Source of the DNA: Phoronis australis
Taxonomy: Eukaryota > Phoronida > Phoronidae
Direction of reading: 5' to 3'
NCBI GenBank assembly: GCA_002633005.1
Contig: NMRA01000315.1
Span: 183,115 to 247,114 of the forward strand
DNA: 64,000 nucleotides
Shown here: positions 13,696 through 25,750 of the stretch, in pieces
How positions within the stretch are numbered: position 1 is the stretch's first letter
How the letters are laid out: every line of letters starts with the position of its first letter
The notes under the pieces: model-generated
What the model was told of the DNA's origin: nothing
Databases searched by the model: none
What the model saw: only the letters and a program-made list of their open reading frames with translations
Translations under genes and position numbers: made by a program

Positions 13696-16600
13696 CTGAA
13701 AAAGAAGATTATGTCGTTTGTATTCACCAAAGTGTAATAGGTCCAAAATTACTTAGCAAGAATTTGTCTGAGGATTATCGAGGCTCATGCTGGTCACAGG
13801 CGCTCGAATTTTCAGATGACTCATAACCATTTACAGGAAACATAAAGGTTGGACACTAAAACTTTGACGAGTTGAGGCTCCCAACTTTAACTGTCCGAAA
13901 TCCAAATAAAATCTGCGTGTATCTCCCTCAGACCGGTACTGCATAAACCTTTGAAGCCATATCTTTCCTTGAGCCTATTAAATTATCCCTGTGCGTGGTG
14001 AATTAGACGAAATTTTCGAAACAACCTCAAAACTCTGAATTCAAGAACCCAAAACAGTTAACATGGCGGATTCTTGTTTTGCTTTAACTTGTACGCCTGT
14101 CGAAGATAAAATTTCGAGTTTGAGCAACCAGCCTCAACATAAATGTCAAGAAATTTATCCCCAATTTAAAGTCCTGCTCTCAAACTGCCCATGTGGTTCC
14201 AGTATCCGAAAATACTTACTACATAAATTCTTATTTTCGACACACTTTCTTTATATTCTTTTCGCCTTTCCTGCCAAAAGCGATTTTTAACAGTATTTGA
14301 CCCTTCTCTGTGAGCTTAAAATTACCGGCTGTGATCGGTTATTTCCGTACCCACATTTCCGGCTCATCAGTTCAGGAACTTGTCCTGAACGCCGCCATTT
14401 TTTCCTTGTAACTGAATGTGCTATGGCTTGCTCGAAAAGTCTTCACTATTTTGTTCTATTAGTAATATCTCGTGCATATGTAGTGTATTTATAGTTTGTA
14501 GTTAGTGGTCGTTGATTTTTTGGAATGTTTCGCTTACTCAGTATGTTAAACTAGCATTGGCGTTTAGTTCCTTACGTAGGCCGGTCGAACCTAGGAACCA
14601 GTATGGGTCGAACCAATTTTTTTTTGGTTTTATTTTTTTCTCGTTTTGAAAAAGTACTTTGCTATCATCGGAAAGGCAGTACATTCTACTCAGTAAAAAT
14701 CGAAAAAGTANAGTGTCTGGTCTCGATCCGCACCGGGTCCGATAGGCTGCGGTCCCGAGTCTGGCAAAATAATTTCTGTCAAAATTTATTCGCCACAATT
14801 CTTCCGCAAATTCAATAAAATTGTCCGTAGTTTGATTTTATTTAAATTAAGGCGCGCTGTCGATTATTTTATCCCCGTTTGGTGGCTGGTAACAGCACAG
14901 GCACTGCTCCAGTCGCACTGACGGCGTTTTCTCGGCCTGGTTTCCTGAATGAATTGTACTTCCGGGTTCGCGGCAAGTTCAAAATGGCGGTGGTTCTTCG
15001 GGTGCGAATCGTGAGTGGCGCGTTCATTTAAACTTTTTTCAAGTACGGATCGTGTATTAGTTTTGGGGTAGGTACTTCTTGGATCATTATAACATCCTCT
15101 AACCATGTAATAAGGGTTAACAACGTGTGAGAGCAGGACCTTAAATGATTGAGGTTACTCAAAAAATCCTTTCATTTCTGTGTTATGTGTTTCTCCTTAT
15201 AGCTCATTTTGTCACTTAATGTAGAATTCAATAGCAAGAACGGGCTTATCTTGTGTTTCGGTAAATCACCTATCGGCAATTGCCGGATTTTACAGTAGGC
15301 CAGCGCTTCAATTATAAACAACATTATTTTTCATAACGAGAGTTTAACTACATTCAAACTTATGCTAAATTATGTGGAGGGCACTCAAAAAACATTCGTG
15401 GGCGCGCGAAAACAGAGCTTCGGAATTGCTTTGGGAGCGTCCGCCAAAAAACCGTATGCTCGAAAGTCGTCTGCCATGAATGTATTACGTCACGAAATAA
15501 GGACCTTGAATTTGTGATTTTGGTCTTTATTCGTCAATTTTGTCGTCAAATCAGCACTCGAAGGCATTTTGAAGTGATCGAGTGAAAGAAGGTATTCAAA
15601 TATTTGTTGGATACAATTACCGTAGAGTTCCATGTACATTTGAGTAGAAAATTCTGAGCAAACAGATTTTGAGTGTCCAACTTTATGTTTTCTTTGTAGT
15701 GAGTGACGTCAGTAGCCATCCATGAACAGAAAAACTCAAGCGCCTGTGATGCTGGTAAGGTTCTGTAGACGCAATGAACACGACAAGTAAGTAAGTGTGA
15801 TCACGTGCTTCACTTTTAATAAATGGCGCTATCTCGCGACGTCTTGAGTGTTCTTGCGTTTGGGTGAGAGGCGCTGTTATCGCCGTAGTATACTATTGCG
15901 CCCTTTAAAACAGGTGTTAAAACATGGATAACAAGAAAAGCTGATGTAAGTGAAGCCACAAAGCAAAGACAAACTATTATTAGATTTTCGTGATTTGCAT
16001 TATGATTTTGCTTTTATTTTGCAATGTCTTCAACCGGGGCAAAGGCTGATTTGTCTATACTCATGAGGGTTAATTCAATAATTGGCCAAGAATGAAAAAA
16101 TATGGGCAATGGCAGAAAAATTTGAACAAAGAGATTCATTCAAACAAGAGTTCCAGTTTCGATTATGTTGAATAGCGTGGTCTTATGCGTTTGCCATAAA
16201 ATTGCCCTGCCCTTTAATTGCGACTTTTGTTTGCGTTATTAAGTTTTGTTGTCATTTTCCCCAGAATGAAGTTTTTAACGAGACTTGTTGGCAAAAAATG
16301 AATGACGGTTCATTTTAGCTGTTTGACAGGAATCTCCAACAGACAAGCTCACGGCCATTAATCGCGGGACTATTTTATTAGGTTCAGATCAACTCATTCC
16401 AATACTCATTTGATACAGCACAGTGGTTGTCTTTGAATTATTGAGTAACTTGGATTTAACCACTGCCGTCAAAGAACGTCCAAATGAAATTATAAAACGG
16501 TGCGAAATTGTTACTATGAAATATCACGTTTTTTAAAGTATAGGATTACCAGTTTCTTGTTTTACAGGGGAGTGTTACCTTTTTCGAAGGTGTTTTTGGT

Positions 16601-19600
16601 CAAAATTGGGATAGTTTGCGTTCTCTGAAATGCGGTTTGAACCTTTTTAGTTAATTTCAATAAAATGAACTCGAGGACTTCATGGATTTATATTGTGTAT
16701 TTAGGAACTCTAATTCGAAGTATTAAATTAAAGGGTCATATCACAAAACATGAACCAAAAGAAAGGTTTCGAAATATGGTTCTTAGGGCTATTAAGGAAC
16801 GTAATTTTTTAGGTTAAAATGTGCATTTCGGGGATTATCCGTTGTGCCGATGTGATTCTATTGGTCTAATCGTCGATATTCGAGACTAATTTCCAGTCAT
16901 TCGGTGGAATTAACGGAAATCAAAACTGGTGACCTCAGTTATTGAATACTCTCAAGACACCTAGCATTTAGCAAAATGTCGAACTGCAGGCATTGAAGTC
17001 GTGGGCTCGAAATTCGTCTTGGAGCTAATTTCAAATACACATACTGTCGCCGGCGATAATAGTTCTTCAAGCAGGATATTTGACGCTATGTGAAGTGGCG
17101 CAGTTACAGTTTATTAGAAAGAAACTGTATAATTTTCAAAGGTTAAGGCCCGATCAGCATAGATTAATAAATTCTAGGGTTTTTATATTATGATATCGGT
17201 CTGTTTATCCTCTTAGTACCTACATACATTTGTACGGTAAGAACAGAGTTCGCAACGATAACGTGCTTGTCTGGCTCACGAGTCGGTTACTTGTTATCCG
17301 GAACCACTCGGGTATTTTCGTGGCCTAAAATTATGACTCGGAGGTCCTACATGTCTGCGCAAGTGTGAACTTCATTCATTACACCAAATGCATTTCATCA
17401 CACAAAAGCTAAAACCATGACCTAAAAAGTCTCAAAATTCGTAGGCAACGCAACTCTGAAACTAAGTCCTGATCAGATATACATGTAGCTTTACACATAA
17501 CCCTTAGTTAAGCCTTTCATTACAGGGTAATCCCGGAGGCATTTTACGGTCTCCATTTTGAAGAGTCACGTGACTCAGACTTGTTACAATGATTGAAGTT
17601 CGCACTTGCCCAGACATGAAACATCTCCGAGGGATAATTTGAGTCTACGAGAAAATCCGAGGTGTTCCGGGGGAGGTCATTTACGATGTGCGCAAACGAA
17701 TATTATACACGCTTGTGTTGACTTACGTAGTAAATGACCAAACTCCCCAAACTGGAGGTTGTGACCAAACGTCACCAAACTTATAATGTAGGCAAATTAA
17801 TTTGTTAGTGCTTGGCGGTCCTTCTCCACTGGCAAAGTGTTTGATCAAGTTTGCAAACAAAAAGCTCGTCAGTGTAGACCGTGTATAACCGCAAGCAAGA
17901 TGTTGCAAATTCACAACAGAGAGAGAGGGAGAGGGAGATGTTTATATTGTAGCAATCACACCATATACATCACCACGCCTGCGAACTGACGAGACTGTTC
18001 GAAGCGACGACATCAATGGGCAAGAGGCGGTTAGTGTACACAGTTCTTCGGGCGAATACATACATACCATTCCTATCCGCTAGCATTAATTTGCTAGAGA
18101 CTTCGCTGTAACTTAATCCATGGTCATTGTTGACATCTGCATTAGCGAACCAGTTCACACAATCCTGGCGAAACATTGCCATCCTAAAATGTATACAACT
18201 CACAGGTCACACTTTTTTCGCACAAATTCAGCGATTTGAAGAACTTTTTCAAGTTTTGGTACTGTACCTATGGCGCATTTTGGTTTAATTATGTTAGGCT
18301 TACTCAGTAATTTTTTGAGCAACGGTTGAATTCCACGATTAGAATAATTAGTGACGAGTGCGGATTTGATGTGTACTGCGAGTGAAGGCTTCCACATGCC
18401 ATTTGCTCGTGTTTGTCCATAATGACAGCTTTTGATTGTTGACTGTTTCACCTTATTTCTTAATAGTGGTGACGTTTCTCAGACCCTCACTACTGGAAAG
18501 TGGAGAATAGTAAATTCAAACAACTGGAAGACTTTATACTTGGAAAAAGACTGGTCAACATCTAATTTTCATTCAATGTTTCAATACAAGAAGGGTCTTT
18601 AAATTGCAAATGCATTGTTTGCTGGCATTTAAATCGGATGGTTTGGGGATGTATTTTGCTCGTCTTTTGAAGTACCGGCCATACTACATAAACACATTAA
18701 GTGTTGTCGGGCATAGAATATTCAACTTAAAATCCGATTTTTAATTTTCAGGTTTGCACAGCCATCAAAAACCCCTGTTTGTCACCCTTAAACACAAAGA
18801 AATAGGCTCTGGCGATAGATGGCGTTACAGTATTTTACATGCCAGTTATAGCTAACCTGCGTCTCGAATGAATATTTAATTTAGTGACATTTCAGAGCCA
18901 TTGGACTGGAATGGAATACAATTTTAAATCTGATCTATAATCAAGTAATAACAATTGTCTATATTATCGTTTTACAATTTTGCATTGCTATGCCGAGCCT
19001 AGCCTTGACCCCGAGTCTCAAGATGGCGCTGATCGGTTTAGCCACTTGAGGCTTGGTTATGGGAAATGAAATGTGTCAGAATGCCAACATAGAAATCCCC
19101 GAAATATCACGAGTAACATCAAGTTATACCAACTTTAGAACTTAAATGCTGTGCTATCGTGTTTTCAGCAAAATAGTGTTTGTCCAAAATTATTGCCAAA
19201 TTGACTTAACAGTGTTTAACGAACTATGAAACAGAGCTATATGACGGAGATGGATCACTTTTTATGCAATTTTACTGTACATGTAGTTCCAGGTACACTT
19301 TTTTGGTAACGTGCTTGGTAATTTGCCGTAGGACGTGTTGATGGAAGTGTTCTTTAAAAGGCATATTGAGCCCTTCATCGGTGGGTACTTCGGAAGTATG
19401 TATATTACCATGGAAACCCTGTTACACTCAGTGACGATGTAGTTTGTTTGTGTTTTAGTTTTGACAGGAAATAAGGCGTCCTTGTGTTATTTACTTTTTA
19501 CCTGTAGATATTTGGCTGACTACCTTTAATTAACTGCTGATAGTTGATTTAATAGAATGTGAATGGTTTACAAGAGCTGGAAAGCATCGTAAGAAAGACT

Positions 19601-21942
19601 ACCTAAAATGGGCTGCGTATTCAATAGGCATCTTGACTGTTTTATGGGGGCATACTGTGCTGCAGGCAGGAATTCCATCTCCGGCTGGTTTTCAGCCCTT
19701 ATCCTGTTGCCCACATTTTCATTCACCACAACCCATCTCTCAGGAGTCATTTCATTTTAAGGAATACCTCCCTAAATAGTTTGACTGGATTTAGGGTTTA
19801 GTTTTTAGTAATATTATTAGAAAACGCCATAAGTCAAAAGAGGATATCGAACTAAAGATAAAATGATTGAAAAGTATAACAACTGAGAGTAAAGAACGAA
19901 AGAAATACGCAAAAGACTTACGCAACTCAGTTGAGCACAGGTGGACCCGGAGGGGGGTCAAAGGGTCCGGACCCCCATTTCACTTGGTTTTATTGAAATC
20001 AAATCTAGGATTTTCAAATTGTTGGCTTGCACCACCTTCCTAAATAATCATTGATCCCATCCCCCTTTAAAAAAATCCTGTATCTGCCCCTGCTGAGTCG
20101 CTATTTAAGACTGTTTCGTGCAACTGGGCGCAGACTCTCCTGCTTGAATGTACAATGTAGTAAAGTGTGAATTTTCGAAACAAAGATCTGGACCCTTGTT
20201 CAATTTGGATGGCATGAGAGGGCAGTTTTTTAACACTTGCGTTGAATATAGTTGATGGTGTGGGGAAGAGAATCTGTTATTTTTTCAATCTTATCTTAAA
20301 AAAAAATTTTTTTGTTGCAATTTTTACCAATTAATTGTTCATTAATTGATACCTGGTATATTGGGTGGCGGCAGAAAGCTATCTCCGCCCCCCAACCTTT
20401 TGGTTGCGGGGCGCCCCTCCCGTTTTTGCTCCTACTTCTTCTTCAGCAGATTTGTCTTATGTTTATTACGTTTGCTCGAGGCGCGTAATTGAGTAACGTA
20501 CTTGAAATATTTCGGTACGTTAGCTTACTGGCGTCATTATTATTTTCTCTAAATAACAGAACGAGTCTCTTCAACAAGATGTTAACGTTGTTCGAACACC
20601 TACTATCAGTCTTCCAGTCTCTCATCCAATCTTTTTTTGCATTAAAGTCTTGTGATGTACGGTACCATTTGTATGCGCATTCCAATATTTCAAGCTGTCT
20701 GCTGTGTCTATGTTTCTGATTTTTTTCTGAGTTTCTGAGTTTATTTATTTCCTGCTCAATGATATAAATTGCACGAAGTTCCTTTTTTGGAAACATCTGT
20801 TTATGGACCGTAAAAAAGGCATAGTCAATACTTTTGGTACCTTAAACACTAACGCGGAGTTGTTTTTTTCTTGTGGCTGGGGTGCTTCACTGTTTTTAAA
20901 TTAGAAGTTCATGAGACGAATATCACGTCTGTTGCAACTTAAAACTGTGGAACGCTCATTCGTGCGATTAGCGTAGAGTAGACTTAAATTCACAATGATT
21001 GGAAATCGGGTTTAAGCACATACAATGAGGTTTGTTCAAAGTCAGTGATTTCTTTTTGCTTGTGGTGGTAACAACAACACCCAGTGTCGCGTCCATCTTT
21101 CATGGCACGCTGCCAGGTCCCGTCGAGTTTTACACTACATATCATTTCAATCACCCTAAAATACTGCAGGAATGCTGCTGTGATGACATAGCAAATGAGC
21201 CAGTGAGCGTCCACGATGGAATTAACAAAATGCTGTTGGTTTAACCAAGGCGTTATGACCCGGATGTGAAGCCAAATCACCTGATGCGTAGTGTGACCGG
21301 TAGTCAAAAGACATACCTCAGCGTGGGACCGATAGTACCGGTGGTCAAGTGTTATTTGGGGGAGTGACATGTTTTACAAAACACGGCTACAAAATACTTC
21401 TTGTTTAGGTTCAAAAAGATTAGAATACTTTAGGTTTTGATATTTGAATGGGTAAAGTTAAAGTCCGTGACAAGCAAAACGACGTGAAAACGAAAAATTG
21501 TAGGGTAAAGTCACTGGTCATATTTAGAAGAGTGAAAAATCTCGGGTTTCCGTCAAAAGCAACGTTTGATTGAGGCCACTAACTGTTAAGATCATGATCT
21601 AATCATGCTCTAATTAGCAAAGAGTATTTTTGTAGCGACTGATTAGATTGAGTCTCTAAAGCAATTCATGTATGACCGTCAGAGAAATACCGGTAGAAAT
21701 ATTTTAACACATTTTAATTCAAACAAAAAATAAGAATGCCAAGATGTTGCTTCGGAAGATCAAATACTCTTGTGACAACAGCTGGTGTTTTCAATCATAG
21801 AAAATAATTGATCATGTCTTTCAGAAACTTTTAAAGCACAAACAAGTGACCAAAGCAATACTTACGTATACGATGAAGCTCGTGCTTCGTGAGCAACTGA
21901 GACAACGGCAAGAACCAGTAAGTATGTCAACGAGAGAACCAT
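13561..21942 (-). CDS. Secreted EF-hand calcium-binding protein, copy 2 (3' incomplete)
   Basis: Three coding exons on the minus strand (21942-21866, 18183-18068, 13695-13561) join in phase (2, then 1, leaving in phase 1). They give a signal peptide and three EF-hand loops: D-V-N-N-D-H-G-L-S-Y-S-E, D-R-N-G-D-S-V-I-S-Y-Y-E and D-S-D-N-N-N-F-V-T-Y-D-E. The second loop appears only when exons 2 and 3 are spliced, strong support for the model. The product should be a small secreted or ER-lumen calcium-binding protein of over 109 residues. The terminal exon must lie between about 4.6 and 13.5 kb but was not identified; no fourth EF-hand loop was seen there. A non-coding first exon lies at about 23138-23178. 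The gene is the tandem paralogue of the one starting at 1848. Confidence 0.72.
13696..18067 (-). other. Phase 1 intron of EF-hand gene copy 2
   Basis: An intron of 4.4 kb. It holds the repeat at 14430-14890 with the single N, a 9-bp-arm palindrome at 13300-13322, and otherwise unremarkable AT-rich sequence. No exon was seen. Confidence 0.6.
14430..14890 (+). repeat. Interspersed element M2, copy with internal gap at N
   Basis: 14430-14710 matches 32253-32530 and 14712-14890 matches 34111-34290, both in the same orientation. The 1580 bp between the halves in the other copy is replaced here by one N at 14711. Contains TCGAACC-rich and ATTTTTTTT-type segments and no gene. Confidence 0.72.
18068..18183 (-). 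CDS. EF-hand exon 2, copy 2
   Basis: TTTTAG acceptor and AATG/GTATGT donor on the minus strand, 116 nt, enters completing a phase 2 codon and leaves in phase 1. It encodes MAMFRQDCVNWFANADVNND, then HGLSYSEVSS and LMLADRNG. Helix-loop-helix 1 has loop D-V-N-N-D-H-G-L-S-Y-S-E, where the usual Gly at position 6 is His and Gly sits at 7. The exon ends inside loop 2. Confidence 0.78.
18184..21865 (-). other. First coding intron of EF-hand gene copy 2
   Basis: An intron of 3.7 kb. Its part nearest exon 1 (20578-21865) belongs to the tandem duplication. The rest is AT-rich with short G/C-rich repeat-like patches at 19950-20100 and 20370-20430. No exon was seen. Confidence 0.55.
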
Positions 21943-21956
21943 TTTGGCGACAACTT
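21866..21956 (-). CDS. Signal-peptide exon, EF-hand gene copy 2
   Basis: On the minus strand TTTTCAG precedes 21956 and the donor TATAC/GTAAGT follows 21866. The ATG at 21942, in context CAAAATGG, opens 25 codons beginning MVLSLTYLLVLAVVSVAHEA. This is a classic signal peptide, with likely cleavage after the A-R-A or H-E-A stretch, and it leaves in phase 2. The first 14 nt are 5' UTR. Length, splice sites and phase are identical to the exon at 1772-1862. Confidence 0.78.
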
Positions 21957-22206
21957 CTGAAAACCAGTATTATATCTATCTTATTTACATCTTGTCCACT
22001 AGGCTGGGCGGATTTGCTGTAAACTATTAAGTCGATGGTTTTCAAAATATTCACATGGGATTGACAAAATAGTTCAGTTGGGAACTAGAGACAATTTTTG
22101 TGTTCTCGACATTTCAAACTAATTAAGATACGCACGATGTGATTTTCTCTCAAGCACACAAGATGACAGAGAAAGCCCGTTCTTTCAGATATGGGCAGCA
22201 TACATA

Positions 22207-22694
22207 CATTTATCCCATATATATGAAAATATGGCCATTGTATATGTGACGTATTCAACTGTGATATACGGGAAAGAAGAGCCAATCCGTATATCACGGT
22301 AGAAGCTGTATTCAAGGGTAGAAGTCGTATTCCACGGTTGGTGTGCAGTCTGGTCGTGGAGTAAATTCGCGTGTACAACGCCAAATTTTATTGGGCTTAA
22401 TCATTTGGGTTACCTAAATCATTAATTCAAGGCATCGTTCCTGAAAAAGTAGTCTTACTGCTCTAACAGCAGAAAAGATTTAGCGAAGAAAATTCCGACG
22501 CACGGTGATAAGGCGGCAATTTTTGGGCTTCGCTAAGTTTCAATCTGGGTCATCATCCATGTAAATAGGTCAAACTGAGTAAGGTCACCGGCTAGTAAAA
22601 TCTGCCAAAATCTAATTCAAATCTCGTTGGGACTTTCCCAAATGAAATGAATTCTTGATAGGATATGGCAGTAGTATTCCTATGTATGTGAGAT
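22207..22694. mobile_element. Insertion in duplication copy 2
   Basis: Copy 1 reads straight through GTATACATATAGTGAGTATAG (2224-2244), whereas copy 2 has about 488 bp extra at this point. The insert includes a repeat (22255-22384, minus) also present at 47860-47950 and 48318-48420. No coding sequence. Confidence 0.5.
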
Positions 22695-23137
22695 AACCTA
22701 TATACAGTGAGTATAGAATTTTGATCTGATGTTGAATTCTAAGGGAAAAGTATTAGGGTAACACACGCTCCTGTTGATGCACTCAGTAGTATTTTACAGC
22801 ACACCAAGGAATAAGCGTAATGGTGTGAGTAGAGTTGTGTATCACGAACTTATTCTCAGACTTATTTTATTGGCAATTCCTTAAAACATTGATTGCGATA
22901 AAATAGCATTATGTTTTATTTTGGGCACGTCTGGTGCAGCGTGTGCCAAACCGACTGCAATAATAATTATTTTTTACCAAAGACACTGCGAGCACCTTCG
23001 TCAAACATATGCTGATATTAGTAATGGTCATTTTCTAAAATTAGTTTTTCTTTACATTTATTGTCTAGCTGAACGATACACAGAACACACCAGTTTCAAG
23101 CATGATGATGAAAGTCTGTATGGACATCAGTACTCAC

Positions 23138-23178
23138 CTATAACCACTGTATTTACTGCGATAACTTATTGTTGCCTT
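23138..23178 (-). promoter_or_regulatory. Inferred non-coding 5' exon of EF-hand gene copy 2
   Basis: The donor TATAG/GTGAGTA after 23138 on the minus strand is conserved in the duplicate at 4420, where surrounding intron sequence has diverged. A TATA box lies 27-33 bp upstream of the inferred start near 23178. Splicing this exon to the acceptor at 21956 would give a short leader. The start is an estimate from the TATA distance. Confidence 0.45.
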
Positions 23179-23204
23179 TTGTCATTGGTTTGCAAGATGG
23201 TTCC

Positions 23205-23211
23205 TTTTATA
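23205..23211 (-). promoter_or_regulatory. TATA box of EF-hand gene copy 2
   Basis: The minus strand reads TTTATAAAAGGA. It sits upstream of the conserved donor at 23138, at the right distance for a short first exon. The duplicate has a weaker TTATATGAAG at the same place (4485-4494). Confidence 0.45.
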
Positions 23212-23463
23212 AATTTTACCCACAGCTGTCACTCCGCTGTAAGGGATGGTGGTCATCGTATAAGCAAACAACGTTTTCATTTCGCCATCTCTTTCCCAAA
23301 CCTATTTAAAATACAAACACAACGATATTAATTTTGCTCTTGTTATACAAGCAATGGCTTAAATTTACTTTTCACAGCTGACATTTGCAACAAACGTGAT
23401 TTGAAATAGCTTGGTGATTACGTAATCACATAGTGAAATGGTGGTAAAATTATGAACACCTCC

Positions 23464-23669
23464 TCATTTGAAATGAGCTTTTCTCAAATAAATGGGCTTC
23501 GAAAAAAGGACTTAAATTGAATGCTTAATAAGGTATTGCCCAGACAATACCACTCTTGCACATTCATAAATCGGTCTATCCTATATATATATAGGATATA
23601 CCTTATTAAGTATTCAATTTAAGTCCTTTTTCGAAGCTCATTTATTTGAGAAAAGCTCATTTCAAACGA
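23464..23669. repeat. Foldback element with 72-bp arms
   Basis: The arm 23464-23535 is almost the exact complement of 23597-23669 (few mismatches), with a 61-bp centre that itself has a CCTATATATATATAGG palindrome. No reading frame. It resembles a small MITE that can form a long hairpin. Confidence 0.75.
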
Positions 23670-23904
23670 GAAGGTGATTATGGAATTCTATGATCCCAAT
23701 GGCTCCAAAATGAGGACAATAAGGTCAAGTGCACACCTGCCTGATACCTAACAAGAGATACAAATCGAAATATCTGACAACTGCATGTAATCACCCTTTC
23801 TAAACCAGGCGGGTTGTTTCACCTGACAAAACGAAATTCATTTGGTTCCTAGACTCGTGTATCGAAAATACCGTTCAAAATTTATGTATATAGGTATGCA
23901 TGTT

Positions 23905-23908
<4 letters not shown>

Positions 23909-23957
<49 letters not shown>

Positions 23958-24002
23958 GCGTGTGCGTGTGCGTGTGCGTTTTCGTGTGCGTGTGTGTGTG
24001 TA
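23909..24002 (+). repeat. (GT)n microsatellite
   Basis: About 20 uninterrupted GT units, then GCGTGT-type interrupted units. Long reading frames across it on both strands are artefacts. Confidence 0.95.
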
Positions 24003-25648
24003 GGTATTTGTGTATGCATGAATATAATTAGTTTGGCAGCTGCTCCTCTTGTACCGAGATTTTCCTTAGATAAGGCCATCATACATGTATGGGCGTTTAT
24101 TCGGAAAATTATGCCCAGTACACGCCCATGGGCGTTCATTTTGTAATACAAGTTGTCGTGTAAAGTGTCCAGAAAGTGGAGGTGTTTATTTGGTGTTGCT
24201 AAAACGCCTGAAAATTTTCATTTTCCCAATACACGCCCTTGAGCTTCTAGTGAAAACCTCGGTAGGCAGAATACGCGACTGTTTTGTCGGTCGGAAGCTT
24301 TCATACATTGTTTATTCAGGGCGTGCTGCTGCTACTTCAACGAGAACTTCAATCACGGCCATGATTATTTTGCGCTGCCTCCTCGCGGCGGTACGTAGTG
24401 ACTGACTTTTATTGGAAGTAAGAAATATTTAATTCAGCGCGTTGAATAGGCAGCGGTGCAGTATGCGTTAAATTAGAACAGAAAAATAACCATTTTAGAA
24501 ATAATTCAGGGGGTTGAATATTTTAACTAATTCAGTGCGCTGATTAAGCAGTACTTCGCGTCGATTAAGCAACAGTGCGAGTTGCATAAAACATTTCAAA
24601 CGCAGAAAGGCACTAGTTTAGGAACCCTGTGGAAGCGCTTGAGGTCAGTCGATCGAACACTAACGACTGACTTATCGGTCACAACTATTTAAACTAATCC
24701 GGTGTGTATGTTGTGAAAAGAAACTTCGTTACACTCAACAAGTCTAAATCCTGTGTAGCCTCAGCGTTATTAAAAAGTTCAAAGCGTCGCTATACATGGC
24801 AGCGAAGACCATGAAACCGTAATCTGATAGCATCTATTTGAAAATTCACCATTCGCGTGTCAAATTTCGTCCGAGGCTACTTAATTACATACCACGAGAA
24901 CAAGTCGTTCATTAGGATGTTTATATTTGGCCACGTCGTAACAATAATAACATGGGCAGTTATCCTAGCATATTGTCTTAAACGTCAACCGTTATTATTG
25001 TTGTTCATGTACCTGTGGCAGATCTTAACAGACGTTCCTGACGATCGGTTGGATGTACCCTGTCTCAATTGCCCAAGATATGGCCCATGCACACCAGTAC
25101 ATGTACATGATCTTCTCTGGCGTTGATCGCTTAGCCCCCTTCTCCTAAAACTGGCTCTGTGTCTGATCTTGGGCAAAAGCGGGCTCTTCATATTGGCGCT
25201 GTCTGGAGTAATGCGAGCAAGAAAACGACTTTCGCCTGATCCTGACTGAGTCTTGGTGGACAGAAATTGTCTACTACATACAATGTAGCGGGTTCAGTCT
25301 TTAAAAGTCAGAGGAATAAATACTACTGCCAGTCCCTCCCATTGTTTAATTAGGTGAAGTTCGCTAATTTATTTTTCTTAGCTTTTTTACATCGAGTGGG
25401 GTCCAAATTTTCCTTTTTTATCCTTCGCAACCACATGCTATGCAACCATGAACTTTTCATCGCAGTTTGAACTGTATGGGACACGATATTCTTCAGGCAC
25501 GGATATTTAAAGAGGCACGACTTTTTCTGTTTCCTAAGCCATTAGAATAGGTCACTGCACATTAGTAAAAATTTACTGGTTTTATGGTAAAAATTTTTTA
25601 AAACTATGCTTATACCACTTGTACGGTTGAAAACTCATGTCTGCATAA

Positions 25649-25750
25649 CATGGGATCTGTAGGTGGCGCTGAACATCTGTCCAACAAATACGAGATTGCC
25701 GTCTGGCGGTATAGTGAATTTCAATATGGCGCGGTCACTCTGAAAATCAG
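25649..25750 (+). repeat. Diverged repeat, copy near 25.7 kb
   Basis: GGATCTGTAGGTGGCGCTGAA and AATATGGCGCG match 40567-40672 in order and spacing. Confidence 0.5.

Larger units (their letters stand above)
20578..23375. repeat. Tandem duplication block, copy 2
   Basis: The second copy of the block at 416-4675. It starts at the shared GTTAACGTTGTTCGA and ends after the shared CCCAAACCTATTT region. It carries an insertion at about 22207-22694 absent from copy 1, which contains a member of an interspersed family also seen at 47860 and 48318. Confidence 0.75.

Noticed and set aside
20443-20796. 117-codon minus-strand frame with charged, coiled-coil-like content
   Set aside because: It lies in an intron within the duplicated block, and the matching sequence of copy 1 (about 420-640) has an in-frame TGA and indels, so it is not conserved as protein.
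23882-24151. Long frames on both strands rich in His/Thr/Ala or Cys/Val
   Set aside because: They are translations of the (GT)n microsatellite.
24857-25126. 89-codon plus frame with two hydrophobic stretches
   Set aside because: No homologous domain, no splice signals or promoter that I can see, and no conservation to test; hydrophobicity alone is weak evidence in AT-rich DNA.
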